This document shows positions 1-5,587 of a DNA stretch of 11,551 nucleotides, piece by piece; positions within the stretch are counted from its first letter, which is position 1, and every line of letters starts with the position of its first letter. A program made the translations under genes and the position numbers. The notes beneath the pieces are model-generated. The model had not been told where the DNA came from and did no database searches. It saw nothing but the letters and a program-made list of their open reading frames with translations. The DNA comes from Chthonomonas sp. UBA2017. Its GTDB lineage: Bacteria; Armatimonadota; Fimbriimonadia; Fimbriimonadales; Fimbriimonadaceae. The DNA is taken from positions 1 through 11,551 of the forward strand of contig DDCB01000013.1 of the NCBI GenBank assembly GCA_002335425.1. Reading direction: 5' to 3'.

Positions 1-35
1 ACGATCTGCTCCTCGCTGAATTTCGACTTCTTCAT
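1..35 (-). CDS. IS3-family transposase OrfA, N-terminus only
   Basis: Only the first 11 codons plus two bases are inside the window. They read MKKSKFSEEQI and then continue V-like. This is the typical opening of IS3-family OrfA, a helix-turn-helix DNA-binding protein that binds the IS ends and is usually extended by frameshifting into the DDE transposase OrfAB (family knowledge). The ATG at 33-35 has a very good SD, GAGGAGA at 39-45, three nt upstream, which supports the start. The rest of the gene lies to the left of the window, so whether the transposase is intact cannot be judged. Confidence 0.7.
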   Translation of the reverse strand, partial: MKKSKFSEEQI

Positions 36-67
36 CGGTCTCCTCGTTTTCGGACGGGGGAGACTCA
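1..67 (-). mobile_element. Left end of an IS3-family insertion sequence (partial)
   Basis: The minus strand carries the start of an IS3-type transposase (see the CDS at 1-35) preceded by a short leader. Reading the minus strand, a plausible terminus begins TGAGTCTCCCCC at 67. TG-starting ends with a C-tract are common in IS3-family elements. The boundary is inferred from this and from the interruption of the PIN-like gene that reads from the right up to the same place. The other terminus and any 3-bp target duplication lie outside the window. Confidence 0.55.
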
Positions 68-392
68 TCTTACGGCATCTTCATTTTCGGGAGGCAGACC
101 AAATCCTCAGGGTGTCGGCGACCAATTCTTCATCTGGGCCACCACCTTTCAAAGCTCGGCGACACATTGTCGGGTGGTAGAGATCACTCCAGACGGCATT
201 GGGGATTATAAGGAGTTTCCCGAAGATCCGGATCTCGCCAATTTTGATCCTTCTGACCGAAAGTTTGTCGCAGTTGCGATAGCAAGTGGAGCCAATCCGA
301 CGATCTTCAATGCTACCGACAGCGATTGGCAAGACGCCGAAGCGGCTCTGAAAAAATATGTTACTGTCCAGCAACTTTGCGGTTGGACTTGA
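68..392 (+). pseudogene. PIN-like domain protein, C-terminal fragment cut by the IS
   Basis: The frame ending at 392 (TGA) is open leftward through the IS end to the window edge and has no convincing start. From about 99 it reads like the C-terminal two thirds of a bacterial PIN-like family that I recall as about 150 residues. The block GVGDQFFIW is followed by FPEDPDLANFDPSDRKFVAVA, then NATDSDW and a QLC near the C-terminus. The Asp residues in FDPSDRKF and TDSDW would be the third and fourth acidic positions of a PIN nuclease. The N-terminal strand with the first catalytic Asp is missing. A GTG at 174 could restart translation of 72 residues, but with no visible SD. I read this as a gene disrupted by the IS at about 67; the 5' part may lie beyond the IS. 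Family assignment is from memory of the motif. Confidence 0.6.
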
Positions 393-411
393 AAACAACT
401 GCCCCGGGCAG
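392..411 (-). terminator. Possible terminator of tRNA-Glu
   Basis: On the minus strand, 56 nt past the tRNA 3' end, a short GC hairpin (CTGCC, loop CGG, GGCAG; 399-411) is followed by the T-rich run TTGTTTT (392-398). The stem is only 5 bp, so this is tentative. It overlaps the last base of the PIN-like fragment. Confidence 0.35.
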
Positions 412-466
412 GCTAGACGCGTCAGCGAAAGAATGGCTTCTGGCCCTAGAAGAGTCCGCAGGCTGC

Positions 467-543
467 TGGTACTCCCGACGGGATTCGAACCCGCGATCTT
501 CGCCGTGAGAGGGCGATGTCCTAAACCGCTAGACGACGGGAGC
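467..543 (-). tRNA. tRNA-Glu (anticodon CTC)
   Basis: The minus strand folds into a complete 77-nt cloverleaf. The acceptor stem is GCTCCCG with CGGGAGT (one G-U pair). The D arm is GTCT/GGAC. The anticodon stem TCGCC/GGCGA encloses the 7-nt loop CTCTCAC, whose anticodon is CTC. The T arm is GCGGG/CCCGT around TTCGAAT, then discriminator A and an encoded CCA (467-469). The D-loop and anticodon region (GTCGTCTAGCGG, CCCTCTCACGG) match bacterial tRNA-Glu. It reads GAG codons. The gene stands alone, with its own promoter at 555-584. Confidence 0.96.
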
Positions 544-1018
544 ACGCGAACCCAAAGATACCCGAAGGGTGCTTGAATCAGCAAGGCGAGGGGCTGGTCT
601 GGGGCCTTGGGGTCCAAGGGTCGGAGTGAAGGATGTCGAGCGTCTATTCGCCGCCCGGCCCGAAGCCTCGCCCTCGGCCTGTTTTGGGGTGATCGTTCGT
701 CTCAGAAGTGGAAACGGCCTCCGCCCCGGGCGGCGGGGCTGAACGCTTTTGAGATTGCGACAAACGACTTGCTCGCTCCAGATTTGGAATCCATTCGCCG
801 CCCCGGGGGCGGCAGGTTGGGCAGCCGCCGCAGGGACTCACCAGAAGCTCAGTTCTTTATTGGAGTCAAAGTCGGACCACCAGGAATGAAACAGTGATCC
901 GCCGCCGCGCCCAATGCCTCGCCCTCGCCCGTCGCGCTCCTGTTTGTCGCGCTCGGGGCTCTGCCCGCGGCGGCGGATTTTAGCCCTATCGACCCTGACC
1001 TTTCGGGGCGGCGGGGAG
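544..1018. repeat. Gene-free stretch with GC-rich palindromes and direct repeats
   Basis: No convincing gene lies between the tRNA and the end of the flotillin gene. The stretch is built of GC-rich inverted and direct repeats. There is a perfect palindrome GCCGCCCC/GGGGCGGC with a 1-nt loop (797-813) and CCGCCC/GGGCGG with a 1-nt loop (721-733). A 13-bp inverted repeat ATCCGCCGCCGCG (897-909) pairs with 966-978 around a 56-nt loop. The 12-mer GCCTCGCCCTCG occurs at 665-676 and 916-927, with similar flanks (ATTCGCCGCC or ATCCGCCGCC on one side, CTGTTT on the other). GTCGCGCTC is repeated at 931-939 and 946-954. No T-tract marks a terminator. It may be a family of dispersed palindromic elements; function unknown. 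Confidence 0.6.
555..584 (-). promoter_or_regulatory. Sigma-70 type promoter of tRNA-Glu
   Basis: On the minus strand a -35 box TTGCTG (579-584) and a -10 box TATCTT (555-560) are separated by 18 nt. The -10 ends 11 nt before the mature 5' end of the tRNA, leaving a short 5' leader for RNase P to remove. Both boxes match the consensus well and no other gene could use them. Confidence 0.65.
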
Positions 1019-2755
1019 TTAGCTCTTCGAGTCGGAATCGGGCTTCGCGTCTGGGGCGACCGCCTGGCCCATCCCATTCAGATCCCCGCCTTTCATCCCG
1101 ATTTCGGACATCAAGGCGTCCACCAGCGGAGCTTGACCCCGATACCGCAGCGCCGAATTCACCAACTGATCCGCCAGGCTGCCGTTGCTCGACCCGTTGC
1201 TCGATCCATCGCCCGGCAAGCTGGAAGACCCTCCGCCGGTCAGACCTTCGACCTGGATAATCTTGATGCCCTCGATCTGCTCCATCGGCTTCACGCTCTC
1301 GCGAATGATCTCCGGCAGCCTCTCGATCAGGATCTTTTTCACCTGGGCGGCGATGATGTCGGGGTTCAGCAGATTTTCGGCTTCGTTGAGCAGCCTACGG
1401 CCTTCGGCATCGACCGCGTAGCGGGCTCGGGCGGCCTCTGCTCGTAGTCGCTCGGCTTCGCCTTCACCTCGGGCGAGCGCTTCGAGTGCGGCCGCACGAT
1501 CTTCGTTGGCCTTGCGCTCGGCTTCGGCGGCCACGGTGACTTTCAGCGCTTCTCGCTCGGCCTCTTCGGCCGCTTGCACGAGCTCGATGATCTTGCGGCG
1601 CTCGGCCATCTCTCGCTCTTTCACGGTGATGACCTGCTCTTCGGCGCGAACGGCTTGCGCCCTCGCTTCAGCGGCCAGGGCTTCGGCTTCGCTCTTGGCG
1701 CGGCTCTTTTCGGCGATCGCGATGGCTCGCTCTTGTTCGGCGAGCTCCAGCGCCTTAGTCTTGTCGATCTGCGACGTTTCGAGAGCCTTTTGCTTTTGCA
1801 AATTCAGCTCTTCCAGCTCGCGCTCGGTCTGAATACGATCTTCTTCGATCTTGCGTTTGGATGCGATTTCGGTTTGGCTAATCTGCTGCGAAGCATTAAT
1901 CTCGGCTTGTTTCGCTTCTTGTTGTCGAGCCGCTTGAACTTGAGCAATCTCCGCCGCTTGTTGAGCTTTCCGAATACTGACTTCTCGCTCTTGTTCGAGC
2001 TTCGCGTATTCTTCTTCTTTCTGCAGTGCCAATAGGTTTCGAGTCGCGTCCAAGTTTCGCTCTTGAATCGCCACCTTATTGGTCTGTTCGATGTCGTTTC
2101 GTTCCTTTCTTTTGAGCTCGATGGTTTCGGTCAACTTTGCCAATCCCTGAGCGTCAAACGCATTATTCGGATTGAGGAACTCCATCCCAGTTTGATCCAA
2201 ACTTGTTAACGAGACGGATTCAAGCTCCAAGCCGTTCTTAAGAATATCTTCGGAAACGGTGGTTTGAACTCGCTGCACGAATTGAACCCGTTGTTCGTGC
2301 AACTCTTCCATCGTCATCTCCGCCGCCACCGCGCGGAGCGCATCGACAAACTTACCTTCGACGAGCTCTTTCAGAGCCCCAGGCTCCATGGTCCGTTGGC
2401 CCAAAGTTTGAGCGGCGTCGGCGATGGCATCTTCTGTCGGCTTCACGCGCACAAAAAATTCTGCTTGGACATCGACTCGCACGCGGTCCTTCGTGATCAA
2501 AGCACTGTCTCGACCGCGTTCCACTGGCAACCGAAGCGTATTCATGTTCACGCGAATGGTTTCGTGGACAACTGGCAAAACAATCGCGCCGCCGTTCATC
2601 ACGACTCGCTGTCCACCCAGTCCGGTTCGAACAAAAGAGGTCTCTTTGGTCGCGCGGACAAAGAGTCGCGAAAAGATGATTCCGATCACGAAAATGCCGA
2701 GGAGGACAAGGCCCACGGCGATCGCGACAAGTTGGATAGTAGTTTGGTCTGGCAT
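1019..2755 (-). CDS. yqiK: Flotillin family protein, YqiK type
   Basis: This 578-residue protein is a bacterial flotillin that scaffolds membrane microdomains, probably as an oligomer with the C-terminal coiled coil outside the bilayer (family knowledge). An N-terminal membrane segment spans about 8-30. The SPFH/band-7 domain runs about 35-200, with very conserved blocks FVRTGLGGQRVVMNGGAIV (41-59), LITKDRVRVDVQAEFFVRV (86-104) and the MNPNNAFDA-like NPNNAFDAQGL (195-205). A long Glu/Lys/Ala coiled coil covers about 210-465. The flotillin C-terminal block contains EGIKIIQVEGL (495-505), a Gly/Ser linker (507-526) and a conserved tail, RYRGQAPLVDALMSEIG (537-553). I recall near-collinear similarity to E. 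coli YqiK. The start ATG has GGGAG about 7 nt upstream. It lies 36 nt after yqiJ, so the two are surely cotranscribed. It ends with an acidic and Lys-rich tail. Confidence 0.93.
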   Translation of the reverse strand: MPDQTTIQLVAIAVGLVLLGIFVIGIIFSRLFVRATKETSFVRTGLGGQRVVMNGGAIVLPVVHETIRVNMNTLRLPVERGRDSALITKDRVRVDVQAEFFVRVKPTEDAIADAAQTLGQRTMEPGALKELVEGKFVDALRAVAAEMTMEELHEQRVQFVQRVQTTVSEDILKNGLELESVSLTSLDQTGMEFLNPNNAFDAQGLAKLTETIELKRKERNDIEQTNKVAIQERNLDATRNLLALQKEEEYAKLEQEREVSIRKAQQAAEIAQVQAARQQEAKQAEINASQQISQTEIASKRKIEEDRIQTERELEELNLQKQKALETSQIDKTKALELAEQERAIAIAEKSRAKSEAEALAAEARAQAVRAEEQVITVKEREMAERRKIIELVQAAEEAEREALKVTVAAEAERKANEDRAAALEALARGEGEAERLRAEAARARYAVDAEGRRLLNEAENLLNPDIIAAQVKKILIERLPEIIRESVKPMEQIEGIKIIQVEGLTGGGSSSLPGDGSSNGSSNGSLADQLVNSALRYRGQAPLVDALMSEIGMKGGDLNGMGQAVAPDAKPDSDSKS

Positions 2756-2791
2756 TCAATTCTCCCGAAGAATTCTAAAGGGTCAAAGATG

Positions 2792-3469
2792 TTACGACTG
2801 CGGTCGCTCCATCAACTCGGCAAGGGACGTTTCTACGTCAACGACTTTGAAAAGAGGGCCCCGGCGCTCGACCAGAATCACTTCCTGGCCATGCCCAAGC
2901 ACTTCGCCTTCGGCGAGCGGCTCGACCAAGACGTAGTGGGTCGTTCCCTGTTCATCGCGGCATTTCGCTTGGCTGGGCTGGCCGACTTTGGCTTCGCCCA
3001 GGGTGATTGTGGCAATCCGCCCCACGAGCGCATCCATCGGAATCGCCGAGGTCTCATTCTTCATCAGCACGTTTCGAACAAGGCCGCCGAACCCTCGCAT
3101 GGCCAAAATTCCGCCAGGCAAAGCCAACAGCCCGGCCCAAAACGGAGCCAGCATTCCACCGGCGAGCTTGAGGCCGCACCACTGAATGGTGTATCCCAAG
3201 AGGGTGTAGCCCAGCAACCCCATTAAGATGAGGATCAACGCCGGAACTTTGCCGAAGTGGAGCCATCCCAGAACGTCCAGTCCGGGCTCGCCTTCGGCCG
3301 AATCGGCGACGATCGCATCGGGTTCGGCGTCCACGCCGTCCACGCCGCCGTCGATTTGACCGCCCGTCAGGACCATGATGATTTCGACCACACCGAGCAC
3401 GAGAAAGAGCCCGAGCGTCACCGCGAAGGCGACGTTCTGAGACGCAAACAAGAACTCAAAGGTGGTCAT
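2792..3469 (-). CDS. yqiJ: NfeD-like OB-fold membrane protein, YqiJ type
   Basis: This 225-residue membrane protein is the usual partner of YqiK-type flotillins; NfeD/YqiJ proteins bind or help assemble the flotillin scaffold (family knowledge). Predicted membrane segments lie at about 12-35, 76-97 and 105-124, with an acidic loop at 45-65 between the first two. The cytosolic C-terminal half (about 143-215) looks like the YqiJ OB fold: MDALVGRIATITLGEA, then GTTHYVLVEPLAEGEVL and GQEVILVERRG. The order yqiJ-yqiK with 36 nt between them is the same as in E. coli. The ATG has no SD of its own, and a short upstream ORF ends in an ATGA overlap with it (3466-3531), so its translation may be coupled. 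Confidence 0.88.
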   Translation of the reverse strand: MTTFEFLFASQNVAFAVTLGLFLVLGVVEIIMVLTGGQIDGGVDGVDAEPDAIVADSAEGEPGLDVLGWLHFGKVPALILILMGLLGYTLLGYTIQWCGLKLAGGMLAPFWAGLLALPGGILAMRGFGGLVRNVLMKNETSAIPMDALVGRIATITLGEAKVGQPSQAKCRDEQGTTHYVLVEPLAEGEVLGHGQEVILVERRGPLFKVVDVETSLAELMERPQS

Positions 3470-3531
3470 GGATCATGGGGCGGTCGTGAGCCTCCAAGCG
3501 TTTTACCCCTCCCTGGGCACGAAGGTTGCAT
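3466..3531 (-). CDS. Possible 21-residue leader ORF coupled to yqiJ
   Basis: On the minus strand an ATG at 3529-3531 has a strong SD, GGGAGG (3539-3544), 7 nt upstream. It opens a frame of 21 codons (begins MQPSCPGRGK, ends RPPHDP). Its TGA overlaps the yqiJ ATG as ATGA. The ribosome could therefore reach yqiJ by termination and reinitiation, which would explain why yqiJ lacks an SD. Longer in-frame starts exist (ATG at 3546 and 3537), but the SD fits the last ATG best. No known family is recognised, and the codon content gives no independent support. Confidence 0.35.
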   Translation of the reverse strand: MQPSCPGRGKTLGGSRPPHDP

Positions 3532-3586
3532 TTTCATGCCTCCCATTGTCAATTCGCAGGCTCCTGAACGCGCGCGAGGCCCACAC

Positions 3587-3633
3587 AAAAAAGCTCCCCG
3601 AGGAACCCGTTCGAATGGGGTCGTCGAGGAGCT
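3587..3633 (-). terminator. Rho-independent terminator after the secreted-protein gene
   Basis: On the minus strand, 14 nt past the stop of the secreted-protein gene, a long stem (3592-3633) begins AGCTCCTCGA and closes with TCGGGGAGCT. The pairing is nearly continuous, including one G-U pair, with an ACCC/GGGT upper part and a loop around ATTCGAA. It is followed by TTTTTT (3587-3592). This is the clearest terminator on this strand and separates the upstream genes from yqiJK. Confidence 0.8.
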
Positions 3634-3647
3634 GAGGAGAGGAGGGT

Positions 3648-4730
3648 TTAGAATCCGCGATCGGGTCGGACTTCGAACTGAACGAGTTCGTAGCCGCGCC
3701 GTTGCTCTTGAAAAATCGCGATGTGATAGGCATACCGAGTTCGGTTCCACGGGTCCAGGTAGGCGTGTTCGGCCCAGACTCGAATGCAACCATCACCCCG
3801 TCGGACATCGACGATCTTGTAGTTTCGCGTGCGCGTGCTCTCGATGGCATCCAGCATCAGATCATAAAAGTCGTCGGAATTCATCCGGTACCAGTAGCCA
3901 TCTTGCACCAAAACGTCGAGGGTGCTCCGCCGTGGGATGAGATTATTCAGGGCCCGGGAGTCTTTTCGTTCGAAGGCCCGAACCAAGTCCGCCAGCGTCT
4001 GGTCCAGGTCGTAGGAGTCGCTCCATCGGTCGTACTGATTTTGATAGCGCCAATTATAGTTGCCGAGGTCGAATCGAAACTCGATCAGGGGGCGGGCCCA
4101 TTCGATTCGGTCGGCGCGCAGATATCCCGGAAGGTGCGGGTAGTCGTACCAGGGACTGACCACGCAATCGCGGTCGTAGCCAAAGCGGTAGTGAGGGAAG
4201 TAAAAGTCATCGTCTCGCCACCGACCATCGTAGGCGTAGTATCCCGATCGATATCGGCCCGGGTTTTGAGCTCGTACGTTTTCTTCCCGATTGACTTGAC
4301 CCGCCAACGAAGGGCTCCCTTGATATGTCCGGGGGCGTTCATATTCGCGCGCCCGAGCTGGGGCTCCTTGCGAGGTGATGTTGTTTTGCGATCCGTACTG
4401 GACGGGGCCGGACCGAGATTCAGTTCGGCGCTTTTTCTCCTTCAGCGAGCCCGAGTCGTTGCCGCGAGCGCTATCGGATCGGATCACCGACTTCCCTTCG
4501 GAAGAAGAGCTGGAAGAGGACCCCGACGTCGAGCCCGATCCACCCCCGGATTTGGGTCGCTCTTCGGTTTTGGGCGGCTTGGAATCGCCTTTGGACCCGC
4601 CCGAACTGCCGCCCGACGAGTTGCCGGAGCTCCCGCCGCCTTTCTTGCCGAGGAGGCCGCCTTGGGCCATCGACGAGAGCGGCAAGGCCACCAGAGCCAG
4701 AGCCAATGCTAATGCTGAAAATCGCTTCAT
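3648..4730 (-). CDS. Secreted Gly/Ser-rich protein with a C-terminal folded domain
   Basis: This 360-residue protein has a clear Sec signal peptide: MKRF, a hydrophobic core rich in Ala and Leu, and probable cleavage after SMA at 22. Residues 27-80 are low-complexity Gly/Ser with a run of Ser at 71-77, followed by a basic, Arg-rich disordered part to about 160. An aromatic, Tyr/Arg/Asp-rich stretch runs from 160 to 240. The last 115 residues look folded: LADLVRAFERKDSRALNNLIP, then YKIVDVRRGDGCIRVWAEHAYL and YHIAIFQEQRRGYELVQFEV. The helix then beta-strand order could be an NTF2/SnoaL-like fold, but this is a guess. The ATG at 4730 is preferred over a TTG at 4739 because AAAGGTG (4742-4748) is 11 nt from the ATG and only 2 nt from the TTG. 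Function unknown; I recognise no named family. Confidence 0.8.
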   Translation of the reverse strand: MKRFSALALALALVALPLSSMAQGGLLGKKGGGSSGNSSGGSSGGSKGDSKPPKTEERPKSGGGSGSTSGSSSSSSSEGKSVIRSDSARGNDSGSLKEKKRRTESRSGPVQYGSQNNITSQGAPARAREYERPRTYQGSPSLAGQVNREENVRAQNPGRYRSGYYAYDGRWRDDDFYFPHYRFGYDRDCVVSPWYDYPHLPGYLRADRIEWARPLIEFRFDLGNYNWRYQNQYDRWSDSYDLDQTLADLVRAFERKDSRALNNLIPRRSTLDVLVQDGYWYRMNSDDFYDLMLDAIESTRTRNYKIVDVRRGDGCIRVWAEHAYLDPWNRTRYAYHIAIFQEQRRGYELVQFEVRPDRGF

Positions 4731-4748
4731 GATCCGCAATTCACCTTT

Positions 4749-4776
4749 CGCTAGTTTGACGTCCGAAAGTCAAGCG
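4749..4776. promoter_or_regulatory. Inverted repeat between the BFD and secreted-protein genes
   Basis: In the 49-nt gap between the two minus-strand genes, CGCT (4749-4752) and TTGAC (4756-4760) are mirrored by GTCAA (4769-4773) and AGCG (4773-4776), which share one base. The loop is GTCCGAAA. It lies just ahead of the SD of the secreted-protein gene. It could be an operator, a weak hairpin or chance. There is no T-tract, so it is not an intrinsic terminator. Confidence 0.3.
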
Positions 4777-4779
4777 TCG

Positions 4780-4989
4780 CTACGCGGACGATGGGCCTTT
4801 TTGCCGGGACGCCATCCAGGGTGCACTCAGAACCGGAAAGGCGGTCTCGCCGGTCTCCACATACAGCTTCAGGTAGGGCAAGCACGAACCGCAACCCGTG
4901 CCACAACCAAACTGAGCCTGGATCTCTTCGAGCGACGTGCAACCCGCCTCTTTGAGCTCAGCAAAAGAGGTCCGGTGGCAAACACACAT
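4780..4989 (-). CDS. BFD-type [2Fe-2S]-binding protein
   Basis: This small 69-residue protein resembles bacterioferritin-associated ferredoxin (BFD) domains, which carry one [2Fe-2S] cluster and transfer electrons to ferritins or reductases (family knowledge). The cluster ligands are visible as C2-V-C4 at the very N-terminus and C33-G-S-C36 in QFGCGTGCGSC. C29 is an extra cysteine. The helical spacer FAELKEAGCTSLEEIQAQFG and the following LPYLKLYVE are typical. The frame could be extended upstream to 5079, but that would overlap the preceding gene by 77 nt. The ATG at 4989 is 13 nt after that gene's TGA and puts the CxC motif at the N-terminus, as usual. AAGG abuts the ATG, so initiation may depend on coupling. 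No bacterioferritin gene is near. Confidence 0.8.
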   Translation of the reverse strand: MCVCHRTSFAELKEAGCTSLEEIQAQFGCGTGCGSCLPYLKLYVETGETAFPVLSAPWMASRQKGPSSA

Positions 4990-5002
4990 CCTTACGGGTT
5001 TG

Positions 5003-5551
5003 TCAAGATCCAACCTTCGATTCAACGCGAAGTCCGCCCAAAACGTTATCACCTCCGATGACAATCGCGGTTTCGGCACGAATTCGGTCGCTCAGCCGCT
5101 CAAATTTCGGAGACTGGATCGGCGGTCGGCGCAACGAGTCGAGGGTCTTGTTTTCCAGAGTGCGGTCGGTGGATGCGACCACGAGCCCTCGGGCATCGGT
5201 CACCACCACGACCGAATAGGGCCCGGCGCTGGCGATCTGCTCCAAGGTTCGCTGCAGTCGTGCCGAGTCGCGCTGAAGCATCGGCTGAACAAGCGCTGCC
5301 GAGAGACCTCGAACTCCTTGAAGGAACGCATCGCGCCGAGCCGCCTCGGTTCGCCGGTCCCCCATCCAGCCTTGGAGCAGGAAGGTGATCAAGATGACGG
5401 CCCCAACGATGGCCCAGCGCATCCACCCCGGCATCGGCTTGGAGGGTCGCTTCGCAGTCGGTTCAGACTTCGCGTCGCGGCTCACCGGGCTTTCTGGGGC
5501 CGGACGCGGTTCGGGTTCCGGCGATGGGCCGGGCGGCTGGGGAGTGCTCAT
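5003..5551 (-). CDS. Single-pass membrane protein with Cache/PAS-like extracytoplasmic domain
   Basis: This 182-residue protein has a cytosolic Pro/Glu-rich disordered N-terminus (1-40), then a basic-flanked membrane helix at about 44-63 (WAIVGAVILITFLLQGW). The part outside the membrane starts with a helix (EAARRDAFLQGVRGLSAALVQPML). The strand-turn-strand YSVVVVTDARGLVVASTD (112-129) is the hallmark of Cache-type sensor domains. It ends with AIVIGGDNVLGGLRVESKV, with no HAMP, kinase, cyclase or methyl-accepting part. It could be a stand-alone sensor or a modulator of another protein. It starts 36 nt after the acyl-CoA dehydrogenase gene and ends 13 nt before the BFD gene. The ATG at 5551 is chosen over an ATG at 5566 because TATGCT sits 6 nt before it and the proline-rich start follows directly. 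Family assignment is inferred. Confidence 0.65.
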   Translation of the reverse strand: MSTPQPPGPSPEPEPRPAPESPVSRDAKSEPTAKRPSKPMPGWMRWAIVGAVILITFLLQGWMGDRRTEAARRDAFLQGVRGLSAALVQPMLQRDSARLQRTLEQIASAGPYSVVVVTDARGLVVASTDRTLENKTLDSLRRPPIQSPKFERLSDRIRAETAIVIGGDNVLGGLRVESKVGS

Positions 5552-5557
5552 GGTTCC

Positions 5558-5563
5558 AGCATA
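5558..5563 (-). promoter_or_regulatory. -10-like box of the Cache-like gene
   Basis: TATGCT on the minus strand ends 6 nt before the ATG at 5551. No SD is present. The spacing would give a leaderless mRNA, as for three other genes in the window. No good -35 is visible, so the gene may instead be read through from the acyl-CoA dehydrogenase gene. Confidence 0.4.
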
Positions 5564-5587
5564 CACAATCCCCGGCCGGATCGGGCC

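Noticed and set aside
644..1077. Arg/Pro-rich frames in the repeat region (both strands)
   Set aside because: They follow from GC-rich repeats, have no SD and no recognisable domain.
2264..3226. Plus-strand frame of 320 codons across yqiK and yqiJ
   Set aside because: It spans two well-supported minus-strand genes and their gap, with no SD or motif.
3547..3552. Perfect TTGACA on the minus strand before yqiJ
   Set aside because: No acceptable -10 lies 16-18 nt downstream, and transcription from it would start beyond the SD of the leader ORF.
3702..4712. Long plus-strand frame of 336 codons opposite the secreted-protein gene
   Set aside because: It mirrors the minus-strand gene, which has a signal peptide, SD and terminator. 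The mirror protein shows no family motif.
5051..5059. Perfect SD GGAGGTGAT inside the Cache-like gene, possibly for the BFD gene
   Set aside because: No in-frame start codon lies at a usable distance; the nearest TTG belongs to the frame of the Cache-like gene.
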